DNA of 64,000 nucleotides from Paraburkholderia sp. (GTDB lineage: Bacteria; Pseudomonadota; Gammaproteobacteria; Burkholderiales; Burkholderiaceae): the NCBI RefSeq assembly GCF_024281035.1, contig NZ_JAMXLH010000023.1, positions 16,224-80,223 on the forward strand. The letters run 5' to 3'. The notes beneath the pieces are model-generated. The model did no database searches. It had not been told where the DNA came from and worked only from the letters and a program-made list of their open reading frames with translations. A program made the translations under genes and the position numbers. This document shows, in pieces, positions 47,117 through 56,001 of this stretch; within the stretch, counting starts at the first letter, position 1, and each line of letters opens with the position of its first letter.

Positions 47117-48856
47117 TCACGCGCTGACGACACGCTTGAGCGCCGCCTGCAGTTCCTCGGGATCGTAAGCCGCCAGCACTTCGGCCACGGGTTTTTCCAG
47201 CGTCTTTAGTTGCGAGCGCAAGATCTCCTGCTTCACGACGAGCAACTGGCTCGGCAGCATCGAGAACTCGGTGAGCCCCATGCCGAGCAACAGTCGCGTG
47301 TACGCCGGATCGCCCGCCATCTCACCGCACACCGACACCGGCACGCCCGCGCGCTTCGCCTCGCGCAGCGTGTGCGAGATCAGTTGCAGCACGGCCGGAT
47401 GGAGCGGATCGTAGAGTTCGGCGACGGCGTTGTCGGCGCGGTCGATGGCGAGCGTGTACTGGATCAGGTCGTTCGTGCCGATCGAGAGGAAGTCGAGACG
47501 GCGCAGGAACATCGGCAGCGAAAGCGCCGCCGCCGGGATCTCGATCATCGCGCCCACCTTGATGTTCGGATCGTAGGCGAGCCCCGCTTCGTCGAGCTGG
47601 CGCTTCGCTTCGCGGATCAGGCCGAGCGTCTGGTCGATCTGCTGCGCATGCGCGAGCATCGGGATCAGGATCTTCACGTTGCCGAACGCCGAAGCGCGCA
47701 GGATCGCACGCAACTGCGTGAGGAACATCCGCGGCTCGGAGAGGCTCCAGCGAATCGCGCGCAGGCCGAGCGCCGGATTCACCGCCGTCTCATAGCCGTC
47801 CGACGCGTTCATCGATTCGAGCGGCTTGTCCGCGCCCGCGTCGATCGTGCGGATCGTCACGGGCAGCCCGTTCATCAATTCCACTGCGCGGCGATAGGCG
47901 AGGAACTGCTCCTCTTCTTCCGGCAAATGGTTCTTGTGGTTCATGAACAGGAACTCGGTGCGGAACAGGCCCACGCCGGTCGCGCCTGAATCAACCGCGG
48001 CCTGGGCGTCTTCAGGCAGTTCGATGTTTGCGTAGAGTTCGATCTTCGTGCCGCACAGCGTCTGGGTCGGCGAGAACTTGAGGCGCTGCAGCTTGCGCCG
48101 CTCGAGCGCCATTTCGCTTTGGCGGTACGTGTACTCTTCGAGCACGATGGGCGCGGGATCGACGATCACGATGCCGTGGTCGCCGTCGACGATGATGAGA
48201 TCGTCCTGGCGGATCAAAACGCTCGCCTGCTGCACACCGACCGCTGCCGGAATGCCGAGGCTGCGCGCCACGATCGCCGTGTGCGACGTGCGGCCGCCGA
48301 GATCGGTCACGAAGCCCTGGAAGCTTTGCGTCTTGAACTGGAGCATGTCGGCAGGCGCGATGTCGTGGGCGACTACGATCATTTCATTGCAGCCGCCGTG
48401 CAGCACCGTGGGCGACGCGCCCACGAGCGCCTTCAGCACGCGCTCGACCACCTGCTCGATGTCGGCCTTGCGCTCGCGCAGGTACTCGTCTTCGACGTCG
48501 TCGAAGTGGCGTGAAAGGCGATCGAGCTGTTCGGTGAGCGCCCATTCGACGTTGAAGCGGCGCGTGCGGATGAGGTCGATGGTCTCCTGCACGAGCATCA
48601 CGTCACGCAGGATCATCAGGTGAACGCCGATGAACGCGCCCATTTCGGACGGTGCATCGACGGCAAGATCGGCGCGCAGCGCGTCGAGCTCCTGCTCGAC
48701 CACGGCGAGGCCGGCGCGAAAGCGCTCGATCTCGGCTTCGATTTGCTCGGGTTCGATCAGATAGTGGTCGACGTCGAGTGCGGCCGGGGCGATCAGATAT
48801 GCTCGCCCGATGGCGATACCGCGTGACACGGGAATTCCATGCAGCGTGAACGGCAC
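47117..48856 (-). CDS. ptsI: PTS enzyme I
   Basis: 579 aa. Phospho-histidine H192 in GGRTSHTAIVARSLG, PEP-binding barrel with GVGLFRTEFLFM and SIGTNDLIQYTLAIDRAD (in parts: SIGTNDLIQYTLAID). Start GTG at 48856 (MPFTLHGIPVSRG) because AGGAGGT is then five bases away; the next GTG upstream overlaps that site. Transfers phosphate from PEP to HPr. With ptsH and EIIA-Man and no permease, it forms a regulatory PTS, separate from the fused enzyme at 19506. Confidence 0.95.
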   Translation of the reverse strand: MPFTLHGIPVSRGIAIGRAYLIAPAALDVDHYLIEPEQIEAEIERFRAGLAVVEQELDALRADLAVDAPSEMGAFIGVHLMILRDVMLVQETIDLIRTRRFNVEWALTEQLDRLSRHFDDVEDEYLRERKADIEQVVERVLKALVGASPTVLHGGCNEMIVVAHDIAPADMLQFKTQSFQGFVTDLGGRTSHTAIVARSLGIPAAVGVQQASVLIRQDDLIIVDGDHGIVIVDPAPIVLEEYTYRQSEMALERRKLQRLKFSPTQTLCGTKIELYANIELPEDAQAAVDSGATGVGLFRTEFLFMNHKNHLPEEEEQFLAYRRAVELMNGLPVTIRTIDAGADKPLESMNASDGYETAVNPALGLRAIRWSLSEPRMFLTQLRAILRASAFGNVKILIPMLAHAQQIDQTLGLIREAKRQLDEAGLAYDPNIKVGAMIEIPAAALSLPMFLRRLDFLSIGTNDLIQYTLAIDRADNAVAELYDPLHPAVLQLISHTLREAKRAGVPVSVCGEMAGDPAYTRLLLGMGLTEFSMLPSQLLVVKQEILRSQLKTLEKPVAEVLAAYDPEELQAALKRVVSA

Positions 48857-49010
48857 GCGCACCTCCTCTGGTTTTGTGATGCCGCGGCAAACCGCTGCAG
48901 TGCAGCCCTCTCAGACCCCGAATCGAATTATAAATTCTGCGCGTTCGTCGTGCCGTCTCGTGACCTATCGTTTACCGGGACACGGCGACGCGCCACCGCT
49001 GATTTCGCCA

Positions 49011-49050
49011 CACAAAACCGCACAAACCCGCGCAAACCCGCACGAACAAA
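49011..49050 (+). repeat. 10 bp tandem repeat, about four units
   Basis: CACAAAACCG, CACAAACCCG, CGCAAACCCG, CACGAACAAA between ptsI and ptsH. Confidence 0.8.
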
Positions 49051-49074
49051 AACGCCGCGGACAAGCCGCGGCGT
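49046..49074 (-). terminator. Terminator-like hairpin between ptsH and ptsI
   Basis: ACGCCGCGG (49052-49060) pairs perfectly with CCGCGGCGT (49066-49074); on the minus strand it is followed by TTTTTGTTCG. It would reduce transcription from ptsH into ptsI. Confidence 0.7.
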
Positions 49075-49102
49075 CGAGCCATTCAGCGACAGCAGAAAGA
49101 GG

Positions 49103-49372
49103 TCACTGGCCTTCGCCGAATTTGTCGGCGATGAGCTTGAGCAGCGCGCCCATCGCGTCGGCTTCGTCAGGGCCTTCGGTTTCGATCAGCACGGTGCTGC
49201 CGATGCCCGCCGCCAGCATCATCACGCCCATGATGCTCTTCGCGTTGATCCGGCGGCCGTTGCGGCTCATCCAGACCTCGGACTGATAGTTGCCTGCCAG
49301 CTGGGTCAGCTTCGCCGACGCGCGCGCGTGCAGGCCGAGTTTGTTCACGATCGTCGTTTCTTGTTGCAGCAT
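49103..49372 (-). CDS. ptsH: Phosphocarrier protein HPr
   Basis: 89 aa. Phospho-histidine H15 in NKLGLHARASAKL and S46 in AKSIMGVMMLAAG, with a conserved regulatory-serine region. Passes phosphate from enzyme I to the EIIA encoded just upstream. 95 bp after the EIIA gene, 247 bp before ptsI. Confidence 0.96.
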   Translation of the reverse strand: MLQQETTIVNKLGLHARASAKLTQLAGNYQSEVWMSRNGRRINAKSIMGVMMLAAGIGSTVLIETEGPDEADAMGALLKLIADKFGEGQ

Positions 49373-49467
49373 AGGTTCAATCCGGGCGCAGTATGGGGAT
49401 TTGAGGCTTGTTCGGTTGGCGAGGTCCAGGGTTCCAGGCTTCGCGTTTTCGGGCGTGGGCGCGGCGC

Positions 49468-49965
49468 TTACGCGTCGGCTGGCTTCATCTTGGCACCGGC
49501 AAGCGCTGCGCCAGCCTCGGCGCACGGTGTCGACGCGCCCGGCGCCGGTATGCAGGAGAGGTCCGTGGGCGGCGGCATGGCCGGCGAAATCGCCTGGACA
49601 CCCTTGCTCGCACCGGCGAGCGCCTTTTCCACCAGTGTGTCGAGCGGCGTCGCGCGGTAGCAGACAGCGCGCACGAGCATCGGCAGATTCACGCCCGCGA
49701 GCACCCTCACCTGAGGCACCGACGCGAGCCGCGCGGCGATGTTCGAGGGCGTCGCGCCAAACATGTCGGTGAGCACGAGCGCGCCGTTGTCTTCGCGCAG
49801 GCGCTCGATTTCCGCGTTGGCCTGCGCAACGACCTCGACCGGGTCGCTGTCCGGCGACACGTCGAGCGCGCCGATGCGCGCGGGACAACCGCCATAGATG
49901 TGAGCGATGCACTCGCGTAGCGCAGTGGCGAGCGGTGCGTGCGCAATGATCAGAATCCCTGCCAT
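49468..49965 (-). CDS. PTS EIIA of the mannose/fructose (Man) family
   Basis: 165 aa from MAGILIIAHAPLATALREC with active-site H9. ALVLTDMFGATPSNIAARLA and LAGVNLPMLVRAV are typical of EIIA-Man. No EIIB, EIIC or EIID partner is present, so it likely acts as a phosphorylation-dependent regulator, as in other betaproteobacteria where it sits with ptsH-ptsI. The tail after residue 130 is Ala/Pro-rich. Confidence 0.93.
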   Translation of the reverse strand: MAGILIIAHAPLATALRECIAHIYGGCPARIGALDVSPDSDPVEVVAQANAEIERLREDNGALVLTDMFGATPSNIAARLASVPQVRVLAGVNLPMLVRAVCYRATPLDTLVEKALAGASKGVQAISPAMPPPTDLSCIPAPGASTPCAEAGAALAGAKMKPADA

Positions 49966-50363
49966 GTCAGCCTGACTGCAAAAAACGGCTTCGGTTGTCG
50001 CCCTTGCCGATCGCTTCGATCCCATCGATCGCTTCCGGCAGCGCCGAGCCTGTGGCCAGCCGTGGGCCCACAGGGTCGGAACACGCGCCGCGCGGCCATG
50101 CCGGCAGCGTTATGTCGACGCCTGGCAGCCTGCCCGGAACGCGGGCTCGCGGCATTGTAGCAGGGACATTTTCGCGCGAGACGAACCGTTTTGCTCGCGC
50201 TGCGCGCACGCCACACAGCCTGCTGCGTCAGTCGCCGGGGCCGCCTGGGGCCGCCTGGGGCCGCCTCGGGCGACCGCGGGGCTGCCATCGGATTGCTTCG
50301 GCGCCGCGCCGCGCACCCGTTTTATCCGCGCCCATGCCGGAGATGCCGCCGGCGCGGCCGGAT
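49966..50363. other. Gap between gshB and the EIIA gene
   Basis: About 400 bp, very GC-rich, no gene seen. It contains the 10 bp repeat at 50237-50266. The open frames on both strands lack family similarity. A promoter for the EIIA-ptsH-ptsI genes would be expected here but I cannot point to clear hexamers. Confidence 0.5.
50237..50266 (+). repeat. 10 bp tandem repeat, three units
   Basis: GGGGCCGCCT three times (third followed by CGGG) in the gap downstream of gshB. Confidence 0.9.
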
Positions 50364-51317
50364 TCAAGCCGCTGCGCGCTCCAGTGCGTCAATAAACATC
50401 GCGGCCACATCGAAGCCCGTCTGATCCATGATCTCGCGAAAGCACGTCGGACTCGTCACGTTGACCTCGGTGAGCCAGTCGCCGATCGCGTCGAGACCGA
50501 CGAGCAGCAAGCCGCGCGCCGCGAGCGTCGGTCCGAGCGTTTTCGCGATTTCCATGTCGTGCGCGGTGAGCGGCTGCGCGCGGCCAAGTCCGCCCGCCGC
50601 GAGGTTGCCGCGCACCTCGTTGCCCTGCGGAATGCGCGCGAGCGCATACGGCACGGGTTCGCCGCCGATCAGCAAAATGCGCTTGTCGCCGTCCTTGATC
50701 TCGGGAATGAATTTCTGCGCCATCAGGCTGCGTGCGCCGTCCTCGCTCAGCATCTCGATGATCGAGCCGAGGTTCATGCCGTCCGCCTTCACGCGGAACA
50801 CGCCCATGCCGCCCATGCCGTCGAGCGGCTTCAGAATCACGTCACCGTGCGCTTCGTGGAACGCGCGCAGACGCGCGGCGTTGCGCGTGACGAGCGTCGG
50901 CGCGACGAACTGCCCGAACTCGCCGATGGCGAGCTTTTCCGAATGGTCGCGGATCGCCTGCGGACGGTTGAAGATCTTCGCCCCCGCGCGCTCGGCCATT
51001 TCGAGCAGCCACGTGGACGTCACGTATTCCATGTCGAACGGCGGATCCTTGCGCATGAGGATCGCGTCGAAGCTCGTGAGCGCGCGCGACGCGCTCTGCG
51101 CGACGTACCAGCGCTCGCGATGCAGGTCCGTCTGGTCGCCGACGATCTCGAAACGCCGCACATCGGCCTCGACCTTGCCGTTCACCCAGGCGAGGTGCTG
51201 CGGCTCGCAGGCGTAGAGCGTGTGGCCGCGACGCGCGGCCTCGGCCATCATCGCGTAGGTCGAGTCCTTGTAGATGCGGAATCGCTCGAGCGGATCGGCG
51301 ATGAAAAGAATGTCCAT
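50364..51317 (-). CDS. gshB: Glutathione synthetase
   Basis: 317 aa ATP-grasp ligase joining gamma-glutamylcysteine and glycine. MDILFIADPLERFRIYKDST, MRKDPPFDMEYV, PLDGMGGMGVFRV (ATP-grasp lid), and LTEVNVTSPTCFREI at the C-terminus are characteristic. Follows gshA by about 160 bp in the same direction. Confidence 0.97.
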   Translation of the reverse strand: MDILFIADPLERFRIYKDSTYAMMAEAARRGHTLYACEPQHLAWVNGKVEADVRRFEIVGDQTDLHRERWYVAQSASRALTSFDAILMRKDPPFDMEYVTSTWLLEMAERAGAKIFNRPQAIRDHSEKLAIGEFGQFVAPTLVTRNAARLRAFHEAHGDVILKPLDGMGGMGVFRVKADGMNLGSIIEMLSEDGARSLMAQKFIPEIKDGDKRILLIGGEPVPYALARIPQGNEVRGNLAAGGLGRAQPLTAHDMEIAKTLGPTLAARGLLLVGLDAIGDWLTEVNVTSPTCFREIMDQTGFDVAAMFIDALERAAA

Positions 51318-51409
51318 GTCGTCTCTACGTCTCTTTGTCGCCCGTCACGGGCGCGGTTGATCCGTTATCCGGAAAGCTGCGGGTGAAATGCGGGTCAAGC
51401 GTCGTAAAA

Positions 51410-51461
51410 GCGCGTCGCGCAGGTATGTCGCACGGGCACGTCGCACAGGCGCATCGTACAG
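51410..51461 (+). repeat. 13 bp tandem repeat, four units
   Basis: GCGCGTCGCGCAG, GTATGTCGCACGG, GCACGTCGCACAG, GCGCATCGTACAG between gshB and gshA. Confidence 0.85.
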
Positions 51462-51480
51462 GCGCGCAATCGCGTGGGCT

Positions 51481-52770
51481 TCAAACCTGGATCGCCTCGG
51501 GATCGGTCTTTTCCAGTTCGACCGACGCCGCGATAAGCCCGAGCCGCGCGACCACGCCGTACATATAGAAGCGGTTGGGCGGCGCCACGCCCGGCTTCGC
51601 GCGCGTATCGGGCAATGCCGTATGCTCGAAGCCGAGCGGCACGAAGTGCATGCCCGGCGCATTCAGGTTCTGGTCGCGCTCGCGGCTGCCGTGCGCGCGA
51701 TAGAAACCGCCCACCACGTAACGGTCGATCATGTAGACGACCGGCTCGGCCACTTCGTCGCCGATGCGCTCGAACGTGTAGACGCCCTCCTGCACGATCA
51801 CGTCGCGCACTTCGAGCCCGGCCTTGGTCGCCGCCATACGCGTGCGTTCGTTCTTCGTGAGCGCCGCAATTTCGGAAGCATCGTGCACGGTCATCACGCC
51901 GCGGCCATCGGTGCCCGCATCGGACTTGATGACGACGTAAGGCTTCTCGGTGATGCCGTACTCGCGATACTTCTTCGCAATCTTCTTGAGCACCGAGTCG
52001 ATGGCCGTGGCGAGCGCCTCCTCGCCGGTGCGCGCCTCGAAGTCCACGCCCTCGACGTGCGCGAAGTACGGATTGATCATCCACGGGTCCACGCCCACCA
52101 GCTTCGCGAACTTCTTGGCCACGTCGTCGTAGCACGCAAAGTGGGTGGACTTGCGCCGCACGGCCCAGCCCGCATGCAGCGGCGGCAGCACGTATTGCTC
52201 GTGCAGGTTTTCGAGCACCGGCGGAATGCCGGCCGAAAGATCGTTATTCAGCAGAATCGTGCACGGGTCGAAGTTCTTCAGGCCGACGCGGCGCGCCGTG
52301 CGTTCGAGCGGTTCGACGACGATTTTCTGGCCGTCGGCGAGCGAGATCGTCACCGGCCCGGAGATCGACTCGTCGAGCGTGCCGAAGCGCACGTTCAAGC
52401 CCGCCTGGCGCATGATCGTCGCGAGCCGCGCGACGTTCTCGAGATAGAACGCGTTGCGCGTGTGCTGCTCGGGAATCATGAGCAGATTCTTGGCGTCGGG
52501 GCAGATCTTCTCGACTGCGGCCATCGCGGCTTGCACGGCGAGCGGCAGCACTTCCTGCGGCAGGCAGTTGAAGGCGCCGGGAAAGAGATTGGTGTCGACC
52601 GGCGCGAGCTTGAACCCTGCGTTGCGCAAGTCCACCGAGCAGTAGAACGGCGGCGTGTGCTCCTGCCATTCGAGGCGGAACCAGCGCTCAATGGCGGGCG
52701 TCGCGCCGAGGATGCGCTGCTCCAGTTCGAGGAGCGGGCCGTTCAACGCCGTAACCAGATGCGGGACCAT
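51481..52770 (-). CDS. gshA: Glutamate-cysteine ligase (proteobacterial GshA type)
   Basis: 429 aa. MVPHLVTALNGPLLELEQRI, CSVDLRNAGFKLAPVDTNLFPGAFN (in parts: DLRNAGFKLAPVDTNLFPG), YVVIKSDAGTDGRGVMTVHDA (in part: KSDAGTDGRGVMTV) place it in the acidophile/betaproteobacterial GshA family, which differs from the E. coli enzyme. First step of glutathione synthesis. Upstream of gshB. Confidence 0.93.
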   Translation of the reverse strand: MVPHLVTALNGPLLELEQRILGATPAIERWFRLEWQEHTPPFYCSVDLRNAGFKLAPVDTNLFPGAFNCLPQEVLPLAVQAAMAAVEKICPDAKNLLMIPEQHTRNAFYLENVARLATIMRQAGLNVRFGTLDESISGPVTISLADGQKIVVEPLERTARRVGLKNFDPCTILLNNDLSAGIPPVLENLHEQYVLPPLHAGWAVRRKSTHFACYDDVAKKFAKLVGVDPWMINPYFAHVEGVDFEARTGEEALATAIDSVLKKIAKKYREYGITEKPYVVIKSDAGTDGRGVMTVHDASEIAALTKNERTRMAATKAGLEVRDVIVQEGVYTFERIGDEVAEPVVYMIDRYVVGGFYRAHGSRERDQNLNAPGMHFVPLGFEHTALPDTRAKPGVAPPNRFYMYGVVARLGLIAASVELEKTDPEAIQV

Positions 52771-52990
52771 AAACTCGTACTCGCGGACTTTGTAAGCAAT
52801 GTTTGCAGGGAAACCGGCAGTCTATCTGGGGACGATTCCGCTCGATGCAAGGCTTCCTTCCCCTTACAGACCCAAGGGTTAATCGGCGCGCCAGCCCGGC
52901 GCGCCCGCCCATCATTCCATTCTGGACCGCACGAGCCCGCGTGCGCAATGGGCGCGCCCGCCGCGCCCCTTTATTGTGCGCAAACAAACA

Positions 52991-53016
52991 AAAAGACCCG
53001 CCATGGAAGGCGGGCC
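52991..53016 (-). terminator. Terminator after amt
   Basis: CCCGCC (52997-53002) pairs with GGCGGG (53009-53014); reading leftward it is followed by TCTTTTTGTTTGTTTG. Confidence 0.8.
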
Positions 53017-53022
53017 GAACTC

Positions 53023-53052
53023 ACTGCGCTGTACTGCGCTGTACCGCACTAC
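53023..53052 (+). repeat. 10 bp tandem repeat, three units
   Basis: ACTGCGCTGT twice then ACCGCACTAC, beside the amt terminator. Confidence 0.8.
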
Positions 53053-53132
53053 GTTGCATTTCCTGACAGACCAGGAACAGCAAACCCCGTAGGGGGCGCA
53101 CGCGGCGGCTGCCGCAGCTGCCCCGTCGATCG

Positions 53133-54599
53133 TTATTCGACGCGCTCCCCGTGAAGAATCACGTCGAGGCCCTCGCGCTCTTCCTCTTCCGTGACGCGCA
53201 GGCCCATCACCATGTCGATGACCTTCAGAAGAACGAAGCTCACGATGCCGCTGTAGATCAGCGTCGTCAGAACGCCCTTGGCTTGCAGGAGGATGCTGCC
53301 GTCGGCGCCGCCGATGTCCTTGACCGCGAACACGCCGGTCAGGAGCGCGCCGACAATGCCGCCGATGCCGTGCACGCCGAACGCGTCGAGCGAATCGTCA
53401 TAGCCGAGCTTGCCCTTGAGCCACGTAGCCGACCAGAAGCAGATCAGGCCTGCCGCGAAGCCGATCGCAAGCGCACCGGTCACGCCGACGAAACCCGAGG
53501 CCGGCGTCACCGCGACAAGCCCCGCGACCGCACCCGAAGCGATGCCGAGCACCGACGGCTTGCCCTTGGTGATCCATTCCGCAAACATCCAGCCGATCGC
53601 GGCGCAGGCGGTGGCGACTTGCGTCGTGAGCATCGCGAAGCCCGCACGGCCGTCAGCCGCGACAGCGGAACCCGCGTTGAAGCCGAACCAGCCGACCCAG
53701 AGCATCGCCGCGCCGATCAACGTGAGCGTGAGGTTGTGCGGCGCCATCGCTTCGCGGCCATAGCCGACACGCTTGCCGAGCACGAGGCAGCAGACGAGGC
53801 CTGCGACGCCCGCGTTGATGTGCACGACCGTGCCGCCCGCGAAGTCGAGGATGCCGGCGGCTGCGAGCCAGCCGGTCGGTTCCCAGACCATGTGCGCGAT
53901 CGGCGCGTAGACGATGATCGACCAGAGCGACATGAACACGAGCATCGCCGAGAACTTCATCCGGTCGGCGAATGCACCGGTGATGAGCGCGGGCGTGATG
54001 ATCGCGAACGTCATCTGATAGACGATGTAGACGGTCTCGGGGATGGTCGGCGCGAGGTGGCTCACGGTGAGCATCGTGGCTTTGTCGCCCTTGACGTAGT
54101 TCACGCCTGCCAGGAATACGTGCGAGAAGCCGCCGATGAACGGGCCGCCCGGCGTGAACGCCAGCGTGTAGCCGATCACCGTCCAGATCACCGTGACGAC
54201 GCAGGTGATCGCAAAGCTCTGCATGAGCGTCGCGAGCACGTTCTTCTTGCGGACCATGCCGCCGTAGAAGAGCGCGAGCCCGGGAATCGTCATGAACAGG
54301 ACGAGCGCGGTGGAGGTGAGCATCCAGGCGGTATCGCCGGAGTTGATCTTCGACGAATCGACCGAGTACGGCGCGGTCGGCGCGGCGGGAGCCGACGCAT
54401 CGGCGGGCGCGCTGGCGCTGGCCGCGGGCGCCGGGGCGCTGGCCGGGGTGCTTGCTGCGGCGGAAGCGTCCGGCGCGGACGCGGTGGCGGCCGGGGCCGA
54501 CGCGGCAGCCGCCGCGGACGCGTCGTCCGCGAGCGCGGCGCCGACACCGCCGGCCAGCAGCGCGCCGGCCATCATCAATGACATCAAAAGTTTGCGCAT
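53133..54599 (-). CDS. amt: Ammonium transporter
   Basis: 488 aa from MRKLLMSLMMAGALLAGGVG, a signal peptide, then a long Ala/Ser/Pro-rich periplasmic stretch (about 25-80), unusual in length, and eleven membrane segments. GLALFYGGMVRKKNVLATLMQ (in part: GLALFYGGMVRKKN), FAGGTVVHINAGVAGLV with one pore histidine and DAFGVHGIGGIVGALLTG with the other. GAGAGGAAAC precedes the ATG. Downstream of glnK, whose product gates Amt under nitrogen sufficiency. Confidence 0.96.
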   Translation of the reverse strand: MRKLLMSLMMAGALLAGGVGAALADDASAAAAASAPAATASAPDASAAASTPASAPAPAASASAPADASAPAAPTAPYSVDSSKINSGDTAWMLTSTALVLFMTIPGLALFYGGMVRKKNVLATLMQSFAITCVVTVIWTVIGYTLAFTPGGPFIGGFSHVFLAGVNYVKGDKATMLTVSHLAPTIPETVYIVYQMTFAIITPALITGAFADRMKFSAMLVFMSLWSIIVYAPIAHMVWEPTGWLAAAGILDFAGGTVVHINAGVAGLVCCLVLGKRVGYGREAMAPHNLTLTLIGAAMLWVGWFGFNAGSAVAADGRAGFAMLTTQVATACAAIGWMFAEWITKGKPSVLGIASGAVAGLVAVTPASGFVGVTGALAIGFAAGLICFWSATWLKGKLGYDDSLDAFGVHGIGGIVGALLTGVFAVKDIGGADGSILLQAKGVLTTLIYSGIVSFVLLKVIDMVMGLRVTEEEEREGLDVILHGERVE

Positions 54600-54627
54600 C
54601 TCGGTTTCCTCTCGTCTCTTTCGTCTG

Positions 54628-55107
<480 letters not shown>

Positions 55108-55109
55108 TT

Positions 55110-55126
55110 AGCAACACCCGTGCCAA
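55110..55126 (-). promoter_or_regulatory. Sigma-54 promoter of glnK-amt
   Basis: Minus strand TTGGCACGGGTGTTGCT, an exact fit to the -24/-12 consensus (TGGCACG, four bases, TTGCT). The start of transcription would be near 55098, about 130 bases before glnK. Confidence 0.88.
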
Positions 55127-55340
55127 TTCGTAACAAGCCGTGACGATCCGCATGGCCGCAACGTTGACCCGCCTGCGTGCACAAATCGCGCAACGCGTGG
55201 ACAATGCCGGTCCGCGGGGCGCACAAGCGCGGCGCACGGCCCCTGGCCGGACGGCCAGCGTGCCGCGCCGGATGTGGCATCGCAGGGGGATCGTTGCTAC
55301 AGTGTCCTCACGCTGCGCTGGCGTGAATGCCGCATAAAAG

Positions 55341-55370
55341 GCCACTGCGAGCCACCGCGGGCCACCGCGC
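55341..55370 (+). repeat. 10 bp tandem repeat, three units
   Basis: GCCACTGCGA, GCCACCGCGG, GCCACCGCGC in the glnK-ubiK control region. Confidence 0.8.
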
Positions 55371-55512
55371 AGGGCCGTCATGTATGCCGGGGCAACGCGC
55401 AAGTCGTGTCGTGCCACGGCGCGCGTGAAGTGAATACGCACACGGCGGCGCACTCATCCGGGCGCACCAAGATCGGTCAAAGCCGCATACGAGGCACAGG
55501 CGAAACGAAACG

Positions 55513-55529
55513 TGCACATTTTTTGTGCA
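55513..55529. promoter_or_regulatory. 17 bp inverted repeat resembling an NtrC site
   Basis: TGCACATTTTTTGTGCA: outer halves TGCAC/GTGCA have the length and ends of NtrC boxes, but the centre differs from the usual one. It lies about 415 bp upstream of the sigma-54 start and 16 bp before the ubiK start. Confidence 0.35.
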
Positions 55530-55544
55530 GCAAAGGGGAATCGA

Positions 55545-55802
55545 ATGAAACAACCAACCGACGTATTGAATGATCTGCAAAATCGCGTGAGCGACCTGCT
55601 GAAGAACTCGCCCGCGCGCGACGTCGAGCGCAATGTGCGCGCAATGCTTTCGCAAGGCTTTTCGAAGCTGGATCTCGTGACGCGCGAGGAATTCGATGCG
55701 CAAACGCAGGTGCTCGTGCGTACGCGCCAGCGTCTCGAAGAGCTCGAGCGCCGCGTCGCCGAACTGGAGCAGAAGGCACCCGTCACTGGCCAGTCGTCCT
55801 GA
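55545..55802 (+). CDS. ubiK: Ubiquinone biosynthesis accessory factor UbiK
   Basis: 85 aa. MKQPTDVLNDLQNRVSDLLKNSPARD followed by MLSQGFSKLDLVTREEFDAQ (shown in parts) and a C-terminal coiled coil TRQRLEELERRVAELE. BMFP family; UbiK helps the Ubi complex make ubiquinone aerobically. AAAGGGGAA precedes the ATG. Confidence 0.92.
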   Translation: MKQPTDVLNDLQNRVSDLLKNSPARDVERNVRAMLSQGFSKLDLVTREEFDAQTQVLVRTRQRLEELERRVAELEQKAPVTGQSS

Positions 55803-56001
55803 TCGATTGCAGATGCACTCACGGCAAGCGAGCCGTAGCGTAATCGCAATGGAACCGTAAAGAGGCGCCAGAGCCTGCTCACGCCAGTCACAAGCCGATC
55901 GATAGCGGTGATTTGTGGCGGCGATTGTTAGCAGGTCTGTGCCTCGCCAGCCAGGCGCTCGCGCGGCACACCGCGCGCGGCGCAGTCTTTCGGGGATTCC
56001 G

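Larger units (their letters stand above)
52771..53132. other. Gap between gshA and amt
   Basis: About 360 bp. Holds the amt terminator (52991-53016), a 10 bp repeat (53023-53052) and, to the left, the presumed gshA promoter region without clear hexamers. No gene seen. Confidence 0.6.
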
